Assembly (NCBI RefSeq): GCF_000611645.1
Contig: NW_014011951.1
Coordinates: 1,433 to 13,344, forward strand
Reading direction: 5' to 3'
From: Monoraphidium neglectum
Lineage: Eukaryota > Chlorophyta > Chlorophyceae > Sphaeropleales > Selenastraceae
DNA length: 11,912 nt
Part shown: positions 1-7,773 of the stretch, piece by piece
Position numbering within the stretch: the stretch's first letter is position 1
How the letters are laid out: each line of letters opens with the position of its first letter
The notes under the pieces: generated by a model
Databases searched by the model: none
Told to the model about the DNA's origin: nothing
Seen by the model: only the letters and a program-made list of their open reading frames with translations
Made by a program: the position numbers and the translations under genes

Positions 1-23
1 ACATCATCATCATCATCATCATT
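1..23 (-). repeat. CAT trinucleotide repeat encoding poly-Asp
   Basis: Seven CAT units (2-22) read on the minus strand as GAT codons, giving an Asp run after the residues SEN at the acidic C-terminal tail of the COG0523 protein. The run continues past the window edge. Acidic tails of this kind are plausible cation-binding or solubility segments, but no function is shown here. Confidence 0.8.
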
Positions 24-3000
24 CTCGCTCCCCTCACTGTCCAGGTCAGCATCGTCCGCATCCTCGTCATCCTCGTCAGCCCCGTCGTCTATCATCTCTC
101 GTATATCCGGCCACGCCTCAAACCCGTCAGCGGCCGCGAGCGCCGCCGCGCCGGCCGCGAGCTCCTCGGCTGTGCAGAGGCACGAGTCCAGCGCCGCCGC
201 GAGGGCGGGGGCGTCAATGTCCAGCCCCAAGAATGCGATCTCCTGCAGACGGGGGGGTCAGTGCAAGTGTGTCGACGTCATAGGTGTGTGGGTGGCATGG
301 TGGCGCGGCGCACGGCTGTTGTGGTGGGCAGCGATTAAGATTCATGAACGATCGGCAGTCGGCTTCTGGTATGGCGCAACAGAAGCTCAACCCCACCAAT
401 GACTGATTGGCGTCGTTTGTACTCGCATCAGTGATGACACGTCACCAGACTGACATTATGAGCACGTGTGCACGCATACTCAACCCCCACGGCCCCTGTC
501 CACCCGCCAGCCAATACACGTGCGCTCACGCGAACGTATGTGTGCGCAAGCGCCCAAGTACGCGCACAAATTTACCCACCTGCCGCCTGTCCCCGAGCCC
601 TGGCTCGAAATCCGCCAGAATTTGCTGCAGCTCCTCGGGCCCCTGGGGCCAGAAGTCTCGCGGCAGCACGCAGAACCAGGGGCCACCTGGCGGGATGCGG
701 GGCGCGCGGCCGCGCGCGCAGAGGTCAGGGCGGTCATCAGGGTGTTGACGCAGTCAGGCGCGTGCAGTTGGGTTGATGTTCCAGCATCTCGCGGCCGCTT
801 ACAAGGTCCCTGGTCAGCATGCAGCTGTTGCAGGGAGGGTGGGGGTAGCGTTGGGGGTGGGCTCCCGCCCTGCGGCGCCCTGCGCACGCACCTGTCGAGA
901 AGCTGAGCACATCCCCCGCCTGGCTCCATTCTCCCATGTGGTCCCCGCGCGTCGCCAGCCAAGCGAAGCCCTTGGAACGCACAACGCGGCCAAACGCGGC
1001 GCCGCGCGCTCCGCGACGCGCATCCGCGGGCAGCCCTTCTTGCGCGCCGCTTCCGCCGCCGCTGGCCTCGGCCTCTGCATCGTCAGACCCGTCGCCGCCG
1101 CCGCCGCCGCCGCCGCCGCCATCGTCGCCGCCCCAGTCGCGCTCCCGCAGGACAAAGTAGCGGGTGCAGAAGTCGTGCAGGCGCCCCGGGTGGAACGGCC
1201 AGCGCGCGCGGTACACGAAGGAACAGCAGCCCCCGCCAGTCGCCGCCGCCGCTGGCGCCTGCTGCTGCGGGGCGGTGCGGCCGGCGCCCTCCAGGGCGCG
1301 CAGCCAGCCGGCGCCCTTTTGCGTGCGCTCCCAGTCGAAGCGGCCGGTCGACAGCAGGCGCGCGCGCGGGGCGCGTGCGCCGGGGGCGGCGATGACGTCG
1401 GCGCCCGGGTTGAGGGCGCGCAGCAAGGCCTAAAGTTTGGGACAATCGGTGCCAGAGGAGACGCGGCAGGAGGATGAACAGCAGCAAGGTTTAAAGCGGG
1501 AGGCAAACGTGCAAAAGAGGCGCAGTGGCTCCTGCTGGGACGGCTGCATGCTGCCCTTCTTTTTTTGACACACGAGCTCCGCAATAGGGGGTGATCCTGC
1601 AATTTCATACGGCATGAGCGCCAGCTGAGCCATAGCGGAAGCGGTGTCAGGTCGCACCTCAGCCTGCTCCAGATGTTGCTCGACGCTGTCACCCGCGGCG
1701 TCCTGCGTGACGTCACTGGTGTCCAGCACGATGACATCAGCAAACTCCACCTGGACCAAAGGGGCGCGCGGCGGAGAGCAAGCGTCAGCGTTTGAGGTAC
1801 ACCAAGATGGATCAGCTGAAGCAGTCACCAGCACCAAACGTGCCAGAGAGCCATGCATCCACTTGTCGACGAGGTGACCAGTGTGCGCATGACCAGGAAA
1901 ACACTAAGAAACAGAGGCGCTCTGGCGCCCCTTTGCGACGCGCAGCCTGCAGCGCCGCGCACCTGGTCAAGGACCACCTCTGACGCGTGCCGCGGCGGCC
2001 CCACCGCCTCGCAGCCGTCCTCCCCTTCAACCTCCCCGCCAGCGCTGCCGCCAGCGCCGTCAGCGGATGCGAGTTCCAGGCCCTGCAGGCCCCCCAGCAG
2101 CTCCGCGGCCCCCATCACAGTGACGCAAGCGTCCAGAGCGGCCACGCCGCGCAGCGCGCGCGCCACGGCCGACACCCAAGCGCCCGCGGGGCCGCCGTCA
2201 TCGTCCTCTTCTCCCTCCTCAAACCGCTCCTCGTGCTGCCCGCCGCCGCGTCCCTCCCCGTGCTGCCCCGATGCGTCGCCGTCGTCGCCGCTGCTTCCGC
2301 CGCCATGGTTGTGGGGGTGATCGTGCTTGGGCCCTTCGTCGCCCGGGCAGCAGCCCTCGTCCTCGCAGCCGCCGTCCTGCGGCGCAAACGCCTGCGCGGC
2401 GCGGCTGGGGTCCTGGGCCCCGGGCACCTCCACCACCAGGCCATCCAGCTCGCCCGCAGCAGCCATGCGAGCCACCTGTTGGGCCATGCGGCGACGGAGG
2501 GGGTGAAAAGGGACCGGCCTTGCATCGCAGGCGCGGGGCGGGGAGCGCGCAGCAGTGCTTGGCGAGCGCGCGGGAGCCGATCTAGCAGCATTGCGGCAGC
2601 GAGCCAGGCGACGGCGCGGCCGCGATGGTCGTGCGGGGGCGAGGACGTGCGTCCGCCGCGCGCGCCGCGGCCGCTCTGCGTCGGGCCGCACCTGCTGCAG
2701 CGCCGCGGGCGCGCCGGGGCAGGCCACGCTGCCGCCGGCCAGCCGGATCAGGCCGTCCGCCTCGCCCTGCGGGTGCGGCGCCCGCCAGCTGGTTGTCAGG
2801 AGGGGCGGCATATCCCAGCAGGCCAGCATGTGCTGCGCCCCTCACCCCAGCCACAGCCTGATGCCCAAAGACCAAAGCAGGCTGCTACCAGCATCAAGAG
2901 CACGGCGATCCATGCGTCAACACAGGCAGCACACCTCAGCGCCACCGGCTGCCTGGCGCAGGTCAGAGTCGATGTTGAGGCACGCGGGGTCAGCCACAAT

Positions 3001-3423
3001 GACGGCGATGCGCTGCGCGCCCTGTGCGTGCTGCCCCTCCCCCTGCCCCTGGTGCTGGGGTTCAGAGGTCGGCGGAAGTGCCAGGTGCGACAGCAGGGCC
3101 GCGCGGCGCGCGGCCGGGCCGGACACGAGAGTGAGGGGCAGCTTCGCGCCGCCGCCGCCGCAGGTGGCATGCGAGGCATGCCGATGGACATGGGTGTGTT
3201 CGCCGCCTTCGCTGTGTGCGTGGCCGCAGGCACCGCTTGCTGACCGTTGCGGCTGCTCAAGCGGCGGCAACGTCACGCCCCACGCAGCAGCCATGCGCTG
3301 CAGGTGCCATGCGTCGTGCGTGCCGGCGCGGCCGCCGCTGCTGGCGCTGCCGTCACCAGCGCTGCCTGACGCATCGCCGCCGGCCGGCTCGGGATCCGCA
3401 AGGACGTGTTCACAGCACCCCAT
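1..3423 (-). CDS. COG0523/CobW-family (ZigA-like) protein with degenerate GTPase motifs, 3' end cut off
   Basis: Seven exons on the minus strand: 3423-2935, 2766-2692, 2475-1963, 1750-1658, 1429-892, 686-580 and 242 to beyond base 1; all junctions keep frame. The family normally contains GTP-dependent metallochaperones for zinc and similar metals. Recognisable landmarks: KLPLTLVSG (94-102), IAVIVADPACLNID (139-152), VVEVPG-x3-DP (202-211), VEFADVIVL (360-368), FVYRARWPFHP (461-471), RSKGFAWLATR (541-551), GDRRQ (601-605) and GLDIDAPALAAALDSCLCTAEEL split over 611-633. The last four belong to the CobW C-terminal domain and resemble bacterial ZigA. The nucleotide-binding motifs are lost: Walker A is GPAARRAALL, the CxCC motif is GGSVACPG, and NKxD is DTSD. 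Extra stretches include a His-rich arm (68-85), a Cys/His patch (225-245), a nine-Gly run and an acidic Asp tail. At over 685 residues it is far longer than the usual roughly 400. The start is the first ATG; the only in-frame codon upstream that could serve is a GTG at 3432. Family certain; loss of GTPase activity is inferred. Confidence 0.85.
1094..1120 (-). repeat. GCC trinucleotide repeat encoding poly-Gly
   Basis: Nine GCC units, read on the minus strand as nine GGC (Gly) codons. They lie in a low-complexity insertion inside the CobW C-terminal domain, between the FVYRARWPFHP and RSKGFAWLATR motifs, rich in Gly, Asp, Glu and Ser. It is probably a flexible surface loop and a likely site of length variation. 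Confidence 0.8.
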
Positions 3424-4625
3424 GCGACACACAGCAAAAACACTCTATTACAGGCTTTGCAGTCAGCTTGATGATGTCCAACTCGCTGACAAATACAGCG
3501 TCGCCGAAATATATGAAGTAATATTGATTTACTCAACGAAACATTATGTTCGCAAGTGCTGCGGCTCGGCATTGTCATCGTACCGTTGCAAACTACTGCC
3601 GTGTCGTGTAGGCCAAAACGCTGTGGTACGGTATGATCGTGGCCGTTTGGCGATGTCAGCAGATTCCTTCTTTCAGGCGAAACCAGCCACTGGAAAGGCC
3701 TAGCCGCACTCATGACCTGCGTGCAGTAGAGCACACCGGGGGGGAGGTGCCCTAGCAGTGGGACGACGATGCATGCAGTTGACGTGCCGCAATCTCAGCA
3801 AAGACCCCGACCTACTGATGGAGCATGAGCATGTCATTTTTTGTAGCCTCTCGGGCTCTGCATGCACACCAACGGCCCTGCCTTGTCTGCACCCGCACAG
3901 ATAAGGTATTCTGTACCCAAACTGCTGCTCATGACGCCGGCCAGCCGCGCTGCCCTGCCATGAAAGGTTTGCTGCTAAGGCTTCTGTATGTCAATCGAAG
4001 GGCCTGCGGCTGGAAAATCTGTGCACAGGGCGACAGGGTTGTGGCTTTGGCCAGGGTGCTCCAAGTCGATCATCATCTTTTGTGCAACATTCTTGGATGC
4101 TGACCCGGCAAGCTAAAACAGAACAGGCACACCTTTCAATTAGTCAGTTTTGTAGGTTTCACATCACAACAGTTCAACAGTCGCCTCTTTTGACCGCATA
4201 CACCGTGTGCTTGACTCAGAGCGTCGTAGAGACTGTGCGCCAGGTCTTGTCCAGGTTGTCGTACTGTTCACACTCATCTCACAACACCATCGTCCTGTGC
4301 ACTGGCCCTGTGTAATTGCAATCAGGACCTGGGCGCACAACGCCAGTGCATTTGCATCGATTCACATGCGGTTTTGGCCTACTCTGCTTTGCCCTCGGAT
4401 GAGTATCACCCGTATGTCACAGTCTCATCGTTTTTCATGCCTCCTAATTGGTCCCAGGAGCTACGGTAGCTCCTGGGACCTCAAGTGTTGCATGTCACCC
4501 GGCCTGGAGTGCGATCTTTCTTGATTTTGGCTTTTGGCCGTCGCCTCCACGCCGCCCCTCACTCCCATTGTGTCAATTGCGGTAGTTCTGACTCCATACA
4601 TCTCCGCTTTGGTGCAGCATCGAAG
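3424..4625. promoter_or_regulatory. Shared upstream region of two divergent genes
   Basis: About 1.2 kb between the start codons of the minus-strand COG0523 gene and the plus-strand DUF2358-like gene. It must hold both promoters and 5' untranslated regions. It is less GC-rich than the flanking exons, with an AT-rich patch near 3480-3550. Short open frames here have no recognisable motifs. I see no convincing TATA box, tRNA or transposon ends; the one clear structure is the palindrome at 4450-4480. A TGTAA at 4311-4315, the chlorophyte poly(A) signal, has no plus-strand gene in front of it. Confidence 0.6.
4450..4480. repeat. Perfect 31-base palindrome (15-base arms, 1-base centre)
   Basis: The left arm GGTCCCAGGAGCTAC (4450-4464) is matched exactly by its reverse complement GTAGCTCCTGGGACC (4466-4480), around a single central G at 4465. 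Pairing stops at both outer edges (T and T). It lies 145 bases before the ATG of the DUF2358-like gene, so it could be a dimeric regulator site, a cruciform, or a tight hairpin in the 5' leader if transcription starts before it. Confidence 0.9.
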
Positions 4626-6737
4626 ATGCTGTCGCGTGCGTTCAGCAGCGGGGCACTGCAGGCCCGCACCAAGCACACGGCAGCGCCCCGTGATGTTTGG
4701 AGTCTGCATTCCTGCTCCCTGAAAGGGAGATCGGCACGGCCATCAGTTGTAGCGAGGGCGCAGCAGCAGCAGCAGCAGCAGGCGCCCAAGACCCTCGCAA
4801 CAATGACAATAGATGACCTCGACACGCAATATTGTGGGTTCATTGTTCTAGCCCTCGCGGAGCCGCTTGCCCAGGGGCGCGCGCTGTGGCGGCCTGCAGC
4901 TGACAGTGCGCGCCACCACCCCCTGCTGGCCAGACGTTTCAATTGTGTGCCGACGCCTCGCCAACCAGGCGAGCCTCACAGCCCCCCTGTTTGCGGCTTG
5001 CTTGTGAAACAGGCGACGATTTTGAGTGCACATCAAGCCCGGCGGTGGAGCAGACCGTGCGCACGCTGGCGCGCGATCTGCAGCGGCTGAGCTACACTCG
5101 CGCCGCGTTCCAGCCCGACTTTTCTTACGAAGACGGCTTCCGGTCATTCAAGGGCACGGGCAAGCTGGGGCGCGGCGTGTGGATGCGGGACGTTGTCAAG
5201 CAGCCCAAAGTGGTGAGCGCCGCATGACGGCAACGGTGATTTCGGGGGCGAGTTGGGGGGGGTGAGCTGCGGTTGCGACGCTTTCTCAAAGGCAGTGCGC
5301 CACCGGTCTCTTGAAGACAAACCTCATCTTGTTTAAGAACTTGGCGCGTCGCCAAACATGCTGTGCCGCTGCAGCGTTGGCGCTTGGCAGTGTTGGGGGC
5401 GACCGCGTGCTCGAGCGGTCGGGCTGATGTGTCCGTTCAGTGCTGTGTCGTCGGCCCTCAAGGATGCCGTTCTAATCCTGCGCTACCCAGCGCACACGCA
5501 TGCGCTGCCTCTCGAAGTGGCATGCCTCTTCGATCGGCAGCACAATCGCAGCAGCACCCACGTGCGTGCAGCTGCAGTGGTTCAGGCACACTGCTGCTGT
5601 GAATGCTGCACAACCGCGCCGGCCCACCTGCCAACCTGTGCAGGCCATCAAGAAGATGCGCATGCTGGACAAGAGCACCGCGGAGATCGACTGGCAGCTG
5701 ACGGGTCAGGTGGCCGTGTTTGGGGTGCAGGTGGCCGTGAAGACCACTCTGGGTATGAACCAGCTCACAGGACGCGTCACCAACCTCAAGTGAGTCGGGC
5801 TGCTTGCTGCCCACCTGCCGCCTTCCGCTGAGTAGAAATTGTAATGCGCTCGGTGGTACTAGACACCGGCTGGCCGTCCCTCTCTGGGGATGCCTGCACT
5901 TGCGCTGAGCTTCGGGGCTGCAGGCGCTGCATTTGCCGACGACAACAAGCAACCCCTTTGTCTCTTATCCTGTTGCGACCAGGGAGTCCTGGGACCTCTC
6001 TGGCGTGGGGGCCCCGGCCTCGGCAGCGCTGGTGGCAGCGCGCGCCACTTGGAGCGCGCAGCAGGTGTGTGCTTTGTGGGGGAGAGGGGATGCATGGCCG
6101 CTTGTTTCGTGTTGCTCCCACCTCAACCTTTGCGCAGAGGCAGCTCCTTGGGTAGACGATCACCGCAGCAAGGCCGATGTCAAGGCTTGTTCTGGGCGTT
6201 TATCTTATACCCAGTCCATAAGGCCGTGGCGAACCCGCCGTCGCGCCCGCCCGTGTGCCCCCAGGCCAGCAAGGACGCCCAGGAGGGGCTGAACAGCACC
6301 CTGGACTCTATCAGCAGCATGGGTTCCCAGGACGAGGACACGCTCTACCGCGACCCCACAGACCCCACCAAGGTGCGCCTCGGCTGGTTCGAAACCGTTG
6401 CAGTGGTTGCTGTGCCCCTGGCTGAGCTTTATACACAACACAAGCATTTGGGGGACAAATAGGGGCTATTGGGGCGCGCGCGCGTGCGCCCTGTCTCCCA
6501 TGTGCTGGCGTCTAAACTTGCTGTGCAGTACGAAAAACCTTGGGAACTACGCAGTGTCCTCAACTTGAACAGCCCCACAACAGCCCCTCAACGCGCCCCC
6601 AAACTCCCTGAATACGGCCGAATCTGCAGTTCTTCCGCCAGGAGGACTCCACCATGCAGGACGCCGTCAGCCTGGCGCTGCTACTGGGTGTGCTGTACAT
6701 CGCTTACAAGGCCTATTCCGTCGTGCTAGGGGCGTAG
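4626..6737 (+). CDS. Plastid-targeted NTF2/SnoaL-like (DUF2358-like) protein with C-terminal membrane anchor
   Basis: Six exons: 4626-4833, 5013-5212, 5644-5789, 5983-6064, 6265-6372 and 6630-6737, giving 283 residues ending in TAG. The N terminus (MLSRAFSSGALQARTKH, then a basic, Ser-rich, acid-free stretch to VVARA at about 45) is a typical transit peptide; a seven-Gln run follows at 46-52. Residues 70-200 form the likely NTF2-like domain: a helix (SSPAVEQTVRTLARDLQRL, about 77-95), FQPDFSYEDGFRSFKGTGKL (102-121), the strand pair MRMLDKSTAEIDWQL (141-155), and RVTNLKESWDLSG (180-192), where the segment up to K185 lies on exon 3. Residues about 260-280 form one hydrophobic segment (LALLLGVLYIAYKAY), leaving only a few residues after it, as in a tail anchor. 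The family assignment rests on pattern memory of DUF2358 proteins. Biochemical role unknown. An in-frame GTG at 4485 lies upstream, but 4626 is the first ATG. Confidence 0.75.
4761..4781 (+). repeat. CAG trinucleotide repeat encoding poly-Gln
   Basis: Seven uninterrupted CAG codons (Gln 46-52) directly after the predicted transit peptide of the DUF2358-like protein. The run is uncoded by any structured domain and is a likely polymorphic site. Confidence 0.85.
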
Positions 6738-7773
6738 CTGCCCGGCTGCGTCGCCGCCAAGTGATGACGTCGTCACAGAAACGGCCGCGCATGCAACAGC
6801 CAGGCGAGGCGCGGCAGCAGACGCACGGGGGATGGAGCAGAGCGCCCGCCGCCATGGTTTGTGCGGCCGTTGTGGCAGCTGGCGCCACGTTGCCTCGATG
6901 CTAAGAGAAGATGAAAAGTTGCCAAAGACGAATTCGGGCGTGAGCAGTGCTTTGTTGCAGGGCGCAGGAGTCAAGGATCCCATCATAAACGGGTGGGGCG
7001 TGTGAGGGCCTGTGGTGGGTGGTGCCATCGTTGCCCCTGCCTTCCTCCCGCGCTGTGCCCCACCCATGCCCTAAATTTTGAGAACCCTGGTGCTTCTTCG
7101 GTGGGGCGAGGCATCAGCATTTTCCCTCTTGTGCTGGCGCCTGTGTGTGTTCCATGCAGTACGGTTGTTTCAGCACCCATTGAGAGCGGCACCTGTGCAG
7201 TGACAGCTGCGCCACGATTGTTAATGAAGCATGTGGTTGTGTTGCGGCTGTTGGTTTCTGCGCGCCTGCTTTCCTCCAGGGTTTGCACGTCTCCTTGCAC
7301 CATCCAGCTTGATTGCGCAAGCAGTTTTCACGCTCGCTCCTGCGGCCCCCGCTCAGCCCTTCCAGTTTGGTCCATTTTGGACTGCTTTGTTGCTGCGTTG
7401 CGTGTTGTTTGTCGATACCGAATTATAACCAACCGCCACGCGAAGCCACACCCTGCCGCAGTGGAATTTCAAGTGCCCTGCCGCCATCAATTACTGCGAC
7501 CCGCAGGCTGAGAAATGACATCCGTTTTGCGCGCCATCCCACCGCCTTGAGCGCGTAGCATGCTTCGTTGTAAACGCTGCATGAGCAAACACACCAGCTG
7601 CCCTTTGCCAGGGCCGAGTGGTTGGGCCAGAACGCGAGTTGGGCTTCTATGATTTCAAAATTAGGGCAGCAGTGCCCGCACATACTGCGCACGCCAAAGG
7701 ACGCGCGATGCCAGTTTGGTCGCGATCGCATCAACAATTGGAGCTGGTTCACATGTTGGCTGTCACCCCAGTG
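6738..7773. other. Region between converging genes (both 3' untranslated regions)
   Basis: About 1.0 kb between the stop of the plus-strand DUF2358-like gene and the stop of the minus-strand LPA1-like gene. It should hold both 3' untranslated regions. A plus-strand TGTAA at 7569-7573 fits the green-algal poly(A) signal for the first gene, which would make its 3' UTR about 830 bases. I found no matching TTACA for the minus-strand gene here. Open frames inside have no recognisable motifs, and I see no other feature. Confidence 0.5.
7569..7573 (+). terminator. Candidate TGTAA poly(A) signal
   Basis: TGTAA is the usual polyadenylation signal in chlorophytes such as Chlamydomonas. This is the only copy I found on the plus strand between the two convergent stop codons. 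A five-base match is weak evidence by itself. Confidence 0.3.

Noticed and set aside
3166..3182. GGCATGC GAG GCATGCC inverted repeat
   Set aside because: It is inside the coding sequence of the His-rich arm and is explained by repeated His and Ala codons in GC-rich DNA.
1987..3703. Long plus-strand open frames (418 and 382 residues) across 1987-3243 and 2555-3703
   Set aside because: They are shadows of the minus-strand COG0523 exons: Ala/Arg/Pro-rich with no motifs, while the minus strand carries conserved family segments in correct splice phase.
6380..6400. GGTTCGAAACC, similar to a tRNA T-arm
   Set aside because: It lies in intron 5 of the DUF2358-like gene and no acceptor, D or anticodon arm can be formed around it.
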